Assembly: GCF_051603425.1 (NCBI RefSeq)
Contig: NZ_CP194411.1
Span: forward strand, 186,001 to 250,000
DNA length: 64,000 nt
Source of the DNA: Selenomonas sputigena_A
Lineage (GTDB): Bacteria; Bacillota; Negativicutes; Selenomonadales; Selenomonadaceae
Direction: 5' to 3'
The notes under the pieces are model-generated. The model was given only the letters and a program-made list of their open reading frames with translations, had not been told where the DNA came from and did not search any database. Both the position numbers and the translations under genes were made by a program. Numbering within the stretch: position 1 is the stretch's first letter; every line of letters begins with the position of its first letter. Shown one piece after another: positions 43,999 through 55,893 of this stretch.

Positions 43999-44668
43999 CT
44001 TCCTGTTCGGGAAGGATCAGCTCCTCCGGCTTCGTCTGCGTCGTCGGCCGTCCCTCGGGGGTAAGGCTCGGCTTGTAGCGCCAGGTTTCCTTGATCCGCT
44101 CTTCCAGACGCTCCGCAAGCACCCGGCGCTGTTTTTCATCGGCCGGCTCCGGCTCAAAGCGCCAGGCTTGGATGCGCACCACGCGCCCTTCTTCTGAAAT
44201 ATCGACAAAGAAATGCGCCGTGCCGCGGTACGACGTTTCCTTCGCCCCCAGACCATGCTTCGTCTTTTCATCGAGCACGGCCGGCTTGTTCGGTTTGCGG
44301 ATCGGCGGGTAATGGCGCGGTTTGTTCGGCTTGGGCTTGGGCGCGTCCTCCCTGCCGTTTTTCTCCTTCTCTGTTTTCTGCGGCGGAGGAGATTCCTGCT
44401 CGATAGGGGACGCAGGAATCTCCTCCGCCGCAGGAATCTCTTCCACGATCACAGGCGGCTCTTCCGGCGGCGGTTCCGCCGTCTTTTCCTGCTCCGATTT
44501 CGCGCCGGCCGATGCCTCTCCATCCTCAGCGGCAACATCGATCCAGGCGAGTTCTCCCGTCCCTTGCGGCATCTCCTCCGGCAAAAGCAGCCCCATGAGG
44601 CCGACCGCAGGTATATGGAGCGCCGCAGCCAAGGCCGCAGTAAGCCCCCAATGTTTCCTTACAACCAT
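43988..44668 (-). CDS. TonB-like energy-transducing protein
   Basis: The 226-residue protein has one N-terminal membrane helix (LTAALAAALHIPAVGLMGLLL) and a long Pro/Glu-rich periplasmic stretch (TAEPPPEEPPVIVEEIPAAE and later PKPKPNKPRHYPPIRKPNKP). The C-terminal domain GTAHFFVDISEEGRVVRIQAWRFEP..WRYKPSLTPEGRP has the shape of a TonB C-terminal domain (core V.I...G.V......W.Y.P). TonB transmits inner-membrane energy to outer-membrane transporters, consistent with a diderm host. ExbB/ExbD are not adjacent. It could also be a TonB-like periplasm-spanning protein of other function. Confidence 0.72.
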   Translation of the reverse strand: MVVRKHWGLTAALAAALHIPAVGLMGLLLPEEMPQGTGELAWIDVAAEDGEASAGAKSEQEKTAEPPPEEPPVIVEEIPAAEEIPASPIEQESPPPQKTEKEKNGREDAPKPKPNKPRHYPPIRKPNKPAVLDEKTKHGLGAKETSYRGTAHFFVDISEEGRVVRIQAWRFEPEPADEKQRRVLAERLEERIKETWRYKPSLTPEGRPTTQTKPEELILPEQEEKK

Positions 44669-44762
44669 GCGAGCCCTCCTCCGCCGTCATGTTTTCCCCA
44701 TTATAACATAGATTGCACAAAACGCATGCAAAAGAACGGGGCACGTCTTCGCCGCCCCATAT

Positions 44763-44794
44763 AAAAAAGCAGCCCCGAAAGGCTGCCTTTTTAT
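44763..44794. terminator. Terminator after the universal stress protein gene
   Basis: AAAAAGCAGCC / GGCTGCCTTTTT stem with a CCGAAA loop, T tracts on both strands; it lies 16 bases past the minus-strand stop codon. Confidence 0.9.
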
Positions 44795-44810
44795 CACAAA
44801 CCTTGATTCC

Positions 44811-45191
44811 CTACTTGACGACCATGACGGGAATCTTCGATTCCTCCACGACCTTCTGGCTGACGCTGCCGATCAGCGCGCCCTTGAAGAAGCCCAAGCC
44901 GCGGCTTCCCATGATGATCATGTCGCTTTTTTCCGAATCGGCAATCTTGAGGATAGCTTTCGGGATATTGCCCGTTTCCACATGCCTTACTGCCTTCATA
45001 TCCTCCGGAAGCTTTTCCCAAATCCGGTCGAATACGACATGGCTTGGGACGTTCTTGTTGATGTCGTTCGCCACATAGACGAAATCGAGACTTGCATTGC
45101 ACTTCCCCGCGAACGCGATTGCCTCATCCACAGCCTTGCAGCCATTGACCGAGCCATCGACCGGCACGAGAATCTTGTTGATGCTGCCCAT
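44811..45191 (-). CDS. Universal stress protein, UspA family
   Basis: The chosen ATG 45189-45191 (MGSINKILVPVDGSVNGCKA) follows GGAGGTG. The 126-residue single-domain protein has the ATP-binding loop GSRGLGFFKGALIGSVSQKV, matching G-x2-G-x9-G-(S/T), so it is probably the nucleotide-binding type. It acts in the cytoplasm during starvation or energy stress in related organisms. Monocistronic, with its own terminator. Confidence 0.92.
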   Translation of the reverse strand: MGSINKILVPVDGSVNGCKAVDEAIAFAGKCNASLDFVYVANDINKNVPSHVVFDRIWEKLPEDMKAVRHVETGNIPKAILKIADSEKSDMIIMGSRGLGFFKGALIGSVSQKVVEESKIPVMVVK

Positions 45192-45305
45192 ATAAAACAC
45201 CTCCAAGCGAATCGTTTTTTCCTCTATTTTTTATTTCTATGCCGAAGGCAGAATTCCTTTTCCTTCTTGCTATTTTTCTGAAAAAATTTTCTTTTCTCGC
45301 ATCGA

Positions 45306-46433
45306 TCAATCCGATGCCCCATCCGTCGAATTTCCGACAGGCTTCCGGCCGAGAATCTCCAACGCCAGCTCGGCATTTCGGAAAGCAAGCCGCCGAAGGT
45401 CCAGCAGCAGGACGGCATTTTTTTTGCGGAATTCCTCACGCGCCTGCCATTTGCGGCGCACCTCTTCCATCATGCGGGCGACCGTGATGTTCTCCAAGTC
45501 GGCTGCCGATGCCTCGCCGATGGAATCGAGGAAGCGGTCGATCTTCGGATCGTAGGAGACGCCGACCATCGGCACTCCCATGACGCCGGCAAAGATCAGG
45601 GCGTGCAGGCGTATGGCGATCAGGAGATCCATATTGCCGACGAGGGACAGAAGCTCCGCCGTGGAGAATTCGCCGTCGAGCACGACGGGATCGCCGTCGG
45701 TCATCGCCGCGATTTTTTCCGCCGTCTTCACGTCCTCGGGATACTGCATGGGCAGAAAGACGACGTGTGCGCCAAACTCTGCGGCAATGCGGCTCGCCGT
45801 TTCGGCAATCACGTCCTTATAACGTGTCCAGCCCTTCCATTCGCGCACGGAAATACCGACGAGCGGACGGTCGTCAACGATGCCGTTCCACTGCAGCACC
45901 TGCCGGCCCGTATCCTTTGCGACCGGATTGATGGCAAGCACGGGATCCGCCGTGGCAGCGATCCGAGGTTTTGAAATGCCGAGGCTCGCAAGCTCTTCCA
46001 GGGAGCCATGATCCCGCACGGTAATGAGTTTCACGCGGTTGCCGATCCAACGCATCAGGGTGCGCGCAGCAAAGCCCTCGATCGGTCCGATGCCCTGCGC
46101 ATAAAGCATGACAGGACGCCCCGCGAGAAGCGCCATGACGATGATCGCCATGTAATAGTAAAGACTGCGGCGGCTCGTGACATTCTGCAGCAGGCTACCG
46201 CCGCCGGAAATCAGAAGATCAGAGGAGCGCATCGCCTTCCAGATTGCGGAAAAAGAGAGCCAGGAAACAGCCTCGACGCCATGGCGGCGCTTTGTATCCG
46301 GAGGGTTCGCCGAGATTACCGTGATATTCGTTTGCGGATCCAATTCGGATAGAACCTCGATCATCGCGGCGAGCATTGCCTCGTCACCAGCGTTTTTCGA
46401 GCCGTAATACCCTGATACTACGATCTTGCTCAT
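45306..46433 (-). CDS. csaB: Polysaccharide pyruvyl transferase CsaB
   Basis: CsaB adds a pyruvyl ketal from PEP to peptidoglycan-linked polysaccharide, the ligand for SLH-domain surface proteins. The chosen ATG 46431-46433 (MSKIVVSGYYGSKNAGDEAM) overlaps the upstream gene stop by 4 bases. The 375-residue protein shows GYYGSKNAGDEAML, SGGGSLLQNVTSR, the QGIGPIEG loop, ISVREWKGWTRY, and RLHALIFAGVMGVPMVGVSYDPK, all standard CsaB/WcaK-family motifs. It pairs with the DUF5693 membrane protein, a recurring neighbour in diderm Firmicutes. Confidence 0.93.
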   Translation of the reverse strand: MSKIVVSGYYGSKNAGDEAMLAAMIEVLSELDPQTNITVISANPPDTKRRHGVEAVSWLSFSAIWKAMRSSDLLISGGGSLLQNVTSRRSLYYYMAIIVMALLAGRPVMLYAQGIGPIEGFAARTLMRWIGNRVKLITVRDHGSLEELASLGISKPRIAATADPVLAINPVAKDTGRQVLQWNGIVDDRPLVGISVREWKGWTRYKDVIAETASRIAAEFGAHVVFLPMQYPEDVKTAEKIAAMTDGDPVVLDGEFSTAELLSLVGNMDLLIAIRLHALIFAGVMGVPMVGVSYDPKIDRFLDSIGEASAADLENITVARMMEEVRRKWQAREEFRKKNAVLLLDLRRLAFRNAELALEILGRKPVGNSTDGASD

Positions 46434-48484
46434 TCCCTTGAGAAACGCTCCTTTGCCAAAGATAGTACCATTTGCCAGATGTGCACAAGCACCATGAGCG
46501 CGGCGCCGATGCCGCAGCCGAGCACGATGCCGCCGATGCCGCGCACAAAGGACATGTAGATTGGCGTACGCATATGCGCAAAAGTCTCCACCATCGATCC
46601 CTGGCCAATGGTCGCGACCAGCACGAGCGCGAAGAGAACCATGGTCGGCCACTTGCGCCACCAGGCAAAGGCAGCGAGCATGAAGGCCGGATGCCCGATC
46701 AAAAGCTCCTTCGAGCGCGGCCGCGCATAGAAGCTCTGTTCAAGAATAGCCCGAAATTTTAGCTCAAGGCCGGAAACGGGCATTCCCAAGGTATGGCCCG
46801 AACGCGCGACGAAAACGATGCCAGCCAACCCCACGAGGAAGAATATGAGCAGGGATTTCACGCGCACGGGCATATTGAGGATTTCCCGCAGCTGCCCCAT
46901 GGCGCCCGCCGTGTTGTCCACCTTGCCGTCGAAGATGTCGTAGCGCGCCAGGAAGGCGACGGCGACGAGCACGATGGGCAGGACGAACGTAAGCTTGATG
47001 CCGCGGAAGATGCTGAATTCCAGGAAATACTCGACATCCGCCAAGGCACCGGAGAGATAGGCCGCGCCGATATAGGAGAGCGCCCCCGTCACGAAAAGGG
47101 CCACAGCCGCCGTGCTGATGATGCGCCAAAGCGACGCGCTGTCATCCGGCTTCATCTCCCGTATGCGGTCGAGCTGCCAGATCACGGCAAGCGCCGGGAA
47201 AATATTAGCGCTCAAAAACGCCGCGAGAAGGCGGACCTTTGCACCGCTGCCCATAAGGATGGGCACCGCGGCGCAGAATGCCGCAGCCGCAAAGATTGCG
47301 TAGAGATGCTTCGGCTTCAGGCGGTGCGTGAGCAAGGAGATGTAGAGCACAACGGCCGCTGCCACCCCGACCATGAGGACGGCGCGCAGAAAGCGCGGCG
47401 CGTACCAGCTCTCGAACGTCCCGGCAGGGCCGAGCGTGAAGCCATGCGCGCGCACGGCCTCGCTCGTCTCTGCGATATAGTGCATGTTCGTCTCGTAAAG
47501 CGTCATGCCCGGCGCAGGCTTTTCATAGGTGCGCAAAAGATTGATGCGGATGTTGCGCTCCATGTCGGTATTGGCCCAGCGCTCGACCGCCGTAGCGATC
47601 TTGAGTTTCGGCTGCTCATCTTTGGGAATCGCATAAAGCCGTGCAACATGGTCATAGCCTATGCCTTTGGGGATTTCCTCCATGCCGTCCTGCTTGTAAA
47701 ACTGCAGCTGCGTCGTGTCCTCAATGAGCCCGAGCACGAAGTTGCGCTCCTTGAAGCGATCGATCGTCGTCTGCAGGGATTCGGGGGAGCCGAGCATCTG
47801 CGAGCCGGAGAACACGACCTCCGAAATGCGGAAGTTCTCAAGCCGGCGGAACACAGCGTCGACATCTTCCGGCGTGCAGTGCACATAGTTGGTCGGGCGT
47901 GCCAGCACGAAAAGCCCTGCATCGTTGACGGCCTGCATCTCATCCGTCGGCATGCCGAGATCCATCTTGAGGAAGGTTTCGTAATTCGCCTTGACGACGA
48001 GAATTTCCGACGCGCCAACGGTCACGGGCTTGACGCGCTCCGCGCCGAGGCGGCGCAGAAGGTCTTCCCGGACTTCCTTATAGGTTCGCGCATCATGGCC
48101 GACAACGCAGACATCGGTGCCTTTGATCGTGCCGTTCTCAATGAGCGCACGCCACGCAGGATCCGTCAATGCCCCCGAATGGTAATTTGCCAGCAATTCA
48201 CTGCCCGCAATAGCCATCGCCTTGCCGTTGGCGTTGAGCTTTTTGAACGTCGTCTCGTAAACGGCGAGCGAGGTGATGCCCGCTTCCTTCGCGTCCTGCA
48301 AAACCTCGGGAACAGGCTTTCCTTCCTGTTCGGCAAGCTGCACGAGATCCTCGTAATTGATGGCCATATCGACCTGCTTGTTCGCCTCTTCTTCGCGCCA
48401 ACGCGAAACATCGATGAGGATGGCGGCGAGCAGCCCCAAAAAGATGAAGGCAACGAGCACCTTATTGTATTGAAACAACTTCAT
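46430..48484 (-). CDS. DUF5693 membrane protein
   Basis: A 684-residue protein: one N-terminal membrane anchor (LVAFIFLGLLAAILIDVSRW), a periplasmic domain to about residue 360 resembling a polysaccharide-deacetylase-like or glycosidase barrel (AGITSLAVYETTFKKLN, VVGHDARTYKEVREDL, FRISEVVFSGSQMLGSPESL), then about nine membrane helices. The function is not known. Its last codons overlap the csaB start (ATGA), so the two are translated together; a role in building or moving the pyruvylated cell-wall polymer is inferred from that alone. Confidence 0.85.
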   Translation of the reverse strand: MKLFQYNKVLVAFIFLGLLAAILIDVSRWREEEANKQVDMAINYEDLVQLAEQEGKPVPEVLQDAKEAGITSLAVYETTFKKLNANGKAMAIAGSELLANYHSGALTDPAWRALIENGTIKGTDVCVVGHDARTYKEVREDLLRRLGAERVKPVTVGASEILVVKANYETFLKMDLGMPTDEMQAVNDAGLFVLARPTNYVHCTPEDVDAVFRRLENFRISEVVFSGSQMLGSPESLQTTIDRFKERNFVLGLIEDTTQLQFYKQDGMEEIPKGIGYDHVARLYAIPKDEQPKLKIATAVERWANTDMERNIRINLLRTYEKPAPGMTLYETNMHYIAETSEAVRAHGFTLGPAGTFESWYAPRFLRAVLMVGVAAAVVLYISLLTHRLKPKHLYAIFAAAAFCAAVPILMGSGAKVRLLAAFLSANIFPALAVIWQLDRIREMKPDDSASLWRIISTAAVALFVTGALSYIGAAYLSGALADVEYFLEFSIFRGIKLTFVLPIVLVAVAFLARYDIFDGKVDNTAGAMGQLREILNMPVRVKSLLIFFLVGLAGIVFVARSGHTLGMPVSGLELKFRAILEQSFYARPRSKELLIGHPAFMLAAFAWWRKWPTMVLFALVLVATIGQGSMVETFAHMRTPIYMSFVRGIGGIVLGCGIGAALMVLVHIWQMVLSLAKERFSRE

Positions 48485-48546
48485 TCATTTTGCCTCTTTT
48501 CCAGCGTCCGGCGGCGCACCATCTATGCCCCGAAAGCAACGTCTGT

Positions 48547-49239
48547 TCACCGGGGATTGCGGCAGCTCAGGCGCACGACGATCGCCCCGTCCCTGTGCTC
48601 CACGCTGTCGATTTGAGCTTTCAGCGGCAGGGCCGAGAGCTTCGTGATCAAGATGTCGCCGAAGAAATCACCGATATTGGCCTTGCCGAAAGCCGCGTTC
48701 TTGATGTCGAACCGTGTCATATGAAAGAAAAGCGCATCCGGTTCCTCGACGATCTTTCCCTCGAGCAGAATATCCGCTTTGCGTCCAAAAATCTTCGCCT
48801 GCGCCGTCGCGTGGACGCCCTCTTCATCGAGCGCGACTTCGATGTTGTCGAGCTTGTCGACACGCCGCGCCAAGAGGTCGCGCAGGCTCTCTGCCGAAAC
48901 CGTGCCCGTAAGCTTCAATTCCTCGGCAGATTTCACATGGACCTTTCTGTCGAGGAAGAGCGCCGGCGCATCCAGCCGCACATCCGCGCCCCGAAGTTCT
49001 GCCCGGTCGAGCCGCAGCTGGCCGAGGCGCAGTCCCTTCGCACTGGCCGATATGTCGTCGATCTGCCCAAAGAGCAGCAGCACGCCCGGGCTCGTATGAA
49101 GCATCGTCTCCGCTTCCTCGGCGCCCGCTTCATGCAGAAGCGTTTCCGCCGTATCATGCGCCCAGCGCGGCAGGATCGTCTCGCCTGCGACGGCGATGAC
49201 AACGGCCAAACCCGCCAGAAAAATCAAGAGCTTTCGCAA
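48547..49239 (-). CDS. DUF2993 (LmeA-like) secreted protein
   Basis: The 230-residue protein has an N-terminal membrane anchor or signal (MRKLLIFLAGLAVVIAVAGE). A repetitive beta-rich region follows, with VLLLFGQIDDISASAKGLRLGQLRLDRAELRGADVRL, LTGTVSAESLRDLLARRVDK and IGDFFGDILITKLSALPLKA, matching the DUF2993 pattern. This is a TULIP/BPI-like fold in LmeA, which handles lipoglycans in Mycobacterium. Envelope lipid or glycan handling is plausible here. It lies 9 bases after prfB in the same direction. Confidence 0.78.
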   Translation of the reverse strand: MRKLLIFLAGLAVVIAVAGETILPRWAHDTAETLLHEAGAEEAETMLHTSPGVLLLFGQIDDISASAKGLRLGQLRLDRAELRGADVRLDAPALFLDRKVHVKSAEELKLTGTVSAESLRDLLARRVDKLDNIEVALDEEGVHATAQAKIFGRKADILLEGKIVEEPDALFFHMTRFDIKNAAFGKANIGDFFGDILITKLSALPLKAQIDSVEHRDGAIVVRLSCRNPR

Positions 49240-49248
49240 AGTATCACC

Positions 49249-50359
49249 TTAAATCTCATGATTTGCCTTGGCGGCAAGAAACGCTTCGATAAAGGGATCG
49301 AGATCGCCGTCCATGACGGCCTGCACATTGCCCGTTTCCATGCCGGTGCGCATATCCTTGACCATGGTATACGGCTGAAAGACATACGACCGAATCTGGC
49401 TGCCCCATTCGATCTTCTGCTGATCGCCCTCAAGCTTCTGGATCTCCGCTTCCTTCTTTTCCTGCTCAAGCTCAAAGAGCTTGGCGCGCAGCATCTTCAG
49501 GCACTGCTCACGGTTCTGGAGCTGGGAGCGCTCGTTCTGGCACTGCACGACAATGCCCGTCGGCATATGCGTCATGCGGACGGCGGATGACGTCTTATTG
49601 ATATGCTGTCCGCCCGCTCCCGAGGCGCGGTACGTATCAACGCGCACATCGGCCATATTGATGTCGACTTCTACGGCATCGTCAATCTCCGGCATGATGT
49701 CGCAGGCGGAAAACGATGTATGACGGCGTGCATTCGCGTCAAAGGGCGAAATGCGCACGAGGCGGTGCACGCCCTTCTCCGATTTCAAATAGCCATAGGC
49801 GTTGTGCCCGTTGATAAAAAGCGTCGCGCTCTTCACACCGGCCTCATCGCCCGGCAGGAGGTCGGCCGTGACGACGCTGAAGCCGTGACGCTCCGCCCAG
49901 CGCCCGTACATGCGCAGAAGCATCTGCGTCCAGTCCTGCGCTTCCGTACCGCCCGCGCCCGCATGGAGCGTCAGGATGGCATTGTTCGCATCGTAAGGCC
50001 CCGAGAGAAGCACCTCCAGCTCAAGCCCGCGCACGGCGTCCTTGATGGCAGTGAACTCACTCTCAATTTCAGGCTCAAGGCTCGTGTCGTTTTCCTCCAT
50101 GGCCATTTCAAGAAGCGCCTGCACATCATCCGTCCTGGAAACGATGGCCTTGTACTTGTCGACGCTTCCCTTGATATCGGCAAGCTCCTGGTTGAGCTTC
50201 TGCGCTTCTTCCGCATTGTCCCAAAAGGTCGGCTCGCCCATCTTGTATTCCAGTTCGGCTATTTTTTCTTCCTTCCCAGCGACGTCAAAGTGAATCCCCC
50301 ATTTCCTTGAGCTTCGCTTGCATCGCCAGGATCTCCGGCTTCCAGTCTTCCAGCATCAT
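49249..50359 (-). CDS. prfB: Peptide chain release factor 2, with programmed +1 frameshift
   Basis: RF2 ends translation at UGA and UAA. The first 24 codons (MMLEDWKPEILAMQAKLKEM..) start at ATG 50357-50359 and stop at an in-frame TGA (50285-50287) in the classical slip site CTT-TGA-C, with GGGGGA a few bases upstream acting as the internal Shine-Dalgarno stimulator. A +1 shift joins L-D-V-A-G to the rest. The body (about 345 residues after the slip) has the catalytic GAGGQHINKTSSAVR and the SPF tripeptide region (RLVRISPFDANARR). RF2 scarcity promotes frameshifting, so synthesis is autoregulated. It is downstream of secA. Confidence 0.95.
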
Positions 50360-50370
50360 TTCACATCCTT

Positions 50371-52899
<2,529 letters not shown>

Positions 52900-52980
52900 T
52901 CCATATCACTCCTTGTCCCCGCAAACGTCTTTTCAACGATGCGGACAAATGTAAATCCTATTTTGGCAATCTATCTTATG

Positions 52981-53009
52981 ATTCTAGCAGACAATCGGCT
53001 ATAAGTCAA
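52981..53009 (-). promoter_or_regulatory. Promoter of secA
   Basis: -35 TTGACT (53004-53009), 17-bp spacer, -10 TAGAAT (52981-52986), leaving a leader of about 75 nt. Confidence 0.8.
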
Positions 53010-53065
53010 AAAAACACGTGATTTCTCCGCGCCGAAAATCTACGCTTGCCCCAAGAAGCGGCAAA

Positions 53066-53118
53066 ACAAAAAAGAGAGGCAAGCACATAGGCTTCTCTGC
53101 CTATGCGGCTGCCTCCCC
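53066..53118 (-). terminator. Terminator of the YbjN-like gene
   Basis: On the minus strand GAGGCAGCCGCATAGG pairs with CCTATGTGCTTGCCTC around an 8-base loop, followed by TCTTTTTTG. It lies about 40 bases past the stop codon and upstream of the secA promoter. Confidence 0.85.
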
Positions 53119-53156
53119 TCTTCTGTCTGTCCGGGAAAATCCCCGACCCATGCGGC

Positions 53157-53657
53157 TTACGATTCGCTCTTTTCTTCTCCGCCGTCTTTCCACAATTTTT
53201 TCATGATGTCCGGATACACCGTATCCAAATGCGTCTGGATCTCATTCAGCAAATTGATGATCATGCCCGGATCGAACGTCTCCACGCCGGAAGTGATGAC
53301 CAGCGTCATCAGCAGGTTGCCCGCCCCGTCGCAGTTATACTTCAGCATGCGGTACTCTGTGTTGAGGTCGTTCAGGTATTCCATAATGGAAGCCTTGTTC
53401 GCCTCCGTCACAATATTCTCCGCCAGCGCGATCTGGACAAGCGTATAGACCGTGCCGTCGACAAGGATCATGAACGGCAGCTTGTGGCCGCGCACCGGAA
53501 GATTGCTGCGGAACACCTTTGCCTCGCCGTTCTCCCCTGCCTCAAACATCTGGATTCCGCCGATCTCGGCCTTGTCGAGATATTCCTGGAACGCCTTCGC
53601 CTTATCCTCAGCTACGTGAGAAACCTCCTGGTTCTGATCCATATCATTGTTTTCCAT
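53157..53657 (-). CDS. YbjN-like cytoplasmic protein
   Basis: The 166-residue soluble protein has an acidic N-terminus, then a compact alpha/beta domain (FRSNLPVRGHKLPFMILVDGTVYTLVQIAL, ASIMEYLNDLNTEYRMLKYNCDGAGNLLMTLVI, FDPGMIINLLNEIQTHLDTVYPDIMKKLW). The order (strand-strand, helix with LNDLN, strands, long helix) resembles the YbjN/type III chaperone-like fold. The assignment is by pattern only. It has its own promoter and terminator. Possible role: sensing or chaperoning; unknown. Confidence 0.6.
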   Translation of the reverse strand: MENNDMDQNQEVSHVAEDKAKAFQEYLDKAEIGGIQMFEAGENGEAKVFRSNLPVRGHKLPFMILVDGTVYTLVQIALAENIVTEANKASIMEYLNDLNTEYRMLKYNCDGAGNLLMTLVITSGVETFDPGMIINLLNEIQTHLDTVYPDIMKKLWKDGGEEKSES

Positions 53658-53688
53658 ATATTTTCTCCTCTCAATGCATTTGAGTTAT

Positions 53689-53717
53689 ATTATAGCACAC
53701 TTCTCCGGCAGTGGCAA
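53689..53717 (-). promoter_or_regulatory. Promoter of the YbjN-like gene
   Basis: -35 TTGCCA (53712-53717), 17-bp spacer, -10 TATAAT (53689-53694). Confidence 0.75.
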
Positions 53718-53821
53718 AAGCAAAAGAAATGTCCCCGTCCTCTTTTTTCACAACCGGCGATCATCCGGCAGCGGAAGGAGCATCCCCCCTCTGCCGGGCC
53801 GCGTCCTGATTTTATTTTCTC

Positions 53822-54382
53822 TCACATCTCGAAGGGACTGATCTTCACACCGATTTTCCGAGCGAGTTCCTCGATATCCTCGACGCCCATCTCCACGCCT
53901 GCGAAAAGAGGAATGGCAGCGCAGGTGCGGGCGTCATCCAAGGCGCGGTGGTGGCGGAAGTTGATCTTCAGATGTGCGCCGACCGTGTTCAGCTTGTGGT
54001 CGGCAAGGTCGGGCCAGATCTTCCGCGCAATGCGCACGGTGCAGCAGGCGGAAAAAGCCGGCGCTTCCAAACGGTTCGCGAGAAGCGACGCCTTCAGGAC
54101 GCCCATATCGAACGGCGCGTTATGTGCGACAACAATTTTTCCCGCCAAATGCTCCCTGAGCTCCGGCCAGATTTCAGCAAACGTCGGCGCATCCTCCACA
54201 TCTTCGGGGCGTATGCCATGAATACCGATATTGAAATCGTCAAAGGCAAGTCCAGGCGGCCGGATCAGTTTTGTCCAACCCGTTTTGAGCTGTCCGTCCC
54301 TCACCTCGACGGTTGCCACGCTGCAGGCGGAGTTCATGCTGCCCGTCGCCGTTTCAAAATCAATCGCGATATAATTCATCAT
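53822..54382 (-). CDS. DEDDh 3'-5' exonuclease (DnaQ/PolC-epsilon-like)
   Basis: I start at ATG 54380-54382 (MMNYIAIDFETATGSMNSAC), about 9 bases from GAGG; the ATG two codons up is nearer the site. The 186-residue domain has all DEDDh residues: IDFETA (Exo I), HNAPFDMGV (Exo II) and HHRALDDART (Exo III with the catalytic His). Stand-alone enzymes of this size degrade single-stranded DNA or RNA ends or proofread; the precise substrate is not evident. It is separated by about 100 bases from nfnB upstream. Confidence 0.88.
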   Translation of the reverse strand: MMNYIAIDFETATGSMNSACSVATVEVRDGQLKTGWTKLIRPPGLAFDDFNIGIHGIRPEDVEDAPTFAEIWPELREHLAGKIVVAHNAPFDMGVLKASLLANRLEAPAFSACCTVRIARKIWPDLADHKLNTVGAHLKINFRHHRALDDARTCAAIPLFAGVEMGVEDIEELARKIGVKISPFEM

Positions 54383-54485
54383 AGCCATATACCTCGCAAA
54401 ACACGCTCCGCGTCCGATCTTAGCCTCGCTTCCAGACGCAGTTTCTGCGTTTGGAAGCACCTGCCGGCACGATCCCGCGACGGGC

Positions 54486-55892
54486 TCAAGCGTCCCGTTT
54501 CTTCTTCAGATACTCGTCGATGGCGGCGGCCGCTTTCTTGCCTGCCCCCATGGCCAGAATGACAGTGGCCGCACCCGTCACGATGTCGCCGCCTGCAAAC
54601 ACGCCTTCTTTCGTCGTCGCACCTGTTTCCTCGTCGGCGACAATATTGCCGCGTTTCGTCGTATCCATGCCCGGCGTCGTCGTCGCAACGATGGGATTCG
54701 GACCCGTGCCGATGGACATGATGACCGTATCGACAGCAAGCTCGAATTCCGACCCCGCAACGGGCACGGGGCGCCGACGCCCTGAATCATCAGGCTCACC
54801 CAGCTCCATCTTAATGCAGCGAAGCCCGCAGACCCAGCCTTCCTCGTTCCCGAGGACTTCCACGGGATTGTTCAGCAAGCGGAAATCGATTCCCTCTTCC
54901 TTTGCGTGATGCACTTCCTCGCGCCTCGCGGGCAATTCCTTCTCGCTGCGGCGATAGACGATGTAGACATGCTCCGCGCCGAGCCGCAGCGCTGTCCGCG
55001 CCGCATCCATGGCGACATTGCCGCCGCCGACGACGGCGACATTCTTGCCGACGTGGATGGGCGTCGCAAAATCGGGAAAGCGATAGGCTTTCATCAGGTT
55101 GCAGCGGGTCAGGAATTCATTGGCGGAATAGACGCCGTTGAGATTTTCTCCCGGGATGTTCATGAAGTGCGGCAGTCCTGCGCCCGTGCCGACAAACACG
55201 GCGTCGAAGCCCTCTTCCTGCATGAGTTCATCGACGGTGTAGAGCCTGCCCACAACGGAATTGAGCTCGATCTTCACGCCGAGTTTCTCAAGGTTTTCGA
55301 CTTCTTTTCGCACGACGCCGTCCTTCGGCAGACGAAATTCCGGGATGCCGTAGGAGAGCACGCCGCCCGCGACATGGAGCGCCTCAAAGATCGTCACACG
55401 GTAGCCTTTTTTCGCCAGGTCTCCCGCGCACGAGAGGCCGGCAGGACCGGCACCGATGACGGCGACTTTCTGTGCGTCAGGCGCAAACTCGATGGGGTTG
55501 ATTTCCTCGCCCTGCGCGAGCTGCCAATCGGCCGCGAAGCGCTCCAGTCTGCCGATGCCGACGGCCTCTCCTTTCTTCGCCAAGATGCAGAGTTTTTCGC
55601 ACTGGTTTTCCTGGGGGCAGACACGGCCGCAGACTGCGGGCAGAGCATTGTCGCTTTTGATGATTTCGATGGCCGCAGCAAAGTCACGCGCCTTGATTTT
55701 CTGGATGAATTCTGGGATGCGCACGGATACGGGACAGCCTTTGCGGCATTGCGGCACCTTGCAGTTCAGGCAGCGCTCGGCTTCAGCTATGGCCGTTTTC
55801 TCATCGTAGCCCAGCGCCACTTCCTCAAAATTGTGCGCCCGGATCTTGGGATCCTGCTCAGGCATTTTATGTTTTTCGAGTGAAAGCGCCAT
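54486..55892 (-). CDS. nfnB: NADH-dependent ferredoxin:NADP+ oxidoreductase large subunit
   Basis: NfnAB couples exergonic and endergonic hydride transfer between NADH, ferredoxin and NADPH by flavin-based bifurcation. The 468-residue protein has N-terminal Fe-S cysteines (CLNCKVPQCRKGCPV and CGRVCPQENQCEKLC), then a FAD domain (AVIGAGPAGLSCAGDLA), an NADP domain (AVVGGGNVAMDAARTALRLG) and the closing FAGGDIVTGAATVILAMGAGKKAA. It resembles the glutamate synthase small subunit, but the adjacent nfnA and the absence of a large GltB favour NfnB. The start is ATG 55890-55892, one base after the nfnA stop. Confidence 0.9.
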   Translation of the reverse strand: MALSLEKHKMPEQDPKIRAHNFEEVALGYDEKTAIAEAERCLNCKVPQCRKGCPVSVRIPEFIQKIKARDFAAAIEIIKSDNALPAVCGRVCPQENQCEKLCILAKKGEAVGIGRLERFAADWQLAQGEEINPIEFAPDAQKVAVIGAGPAGLSCAGDLAKKGYRVTIFEALHVAGGVLSYGIPEFRLPKDGVVRKEVENLEKLGVKIELNSVVGRLYTVDELMQEEGFDAVFVGTGAGLPHFMNIPGENLNGVYSANEFLTRCNLMKAYRFPDFATPIHVGKNVAVVGGGNVAMDAARTALRLGAEHVYIVYRRSEKELPARREEVHHAKEEGIDFRLLNNPVEVLGNEEGWVCGLRCIKMELGEPDDSGRRRPVPVAGSEFELAVDTVIMSIGTGPNPIVATTTPGMDTTKRGNIVADEETGATTKEGVFAGGDIVTGAATVILAMGAGKKAAAAIDEYLKKKRDA

Positions 55893-55893
55893 A

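Noticed and set aside
54486..55892. Glutamate synthase small subunit
   Set aside because: Homologous, but it directly follows an FNR-like [2Fe-2S] partner gene and no glutamate synthase large subunit is present.
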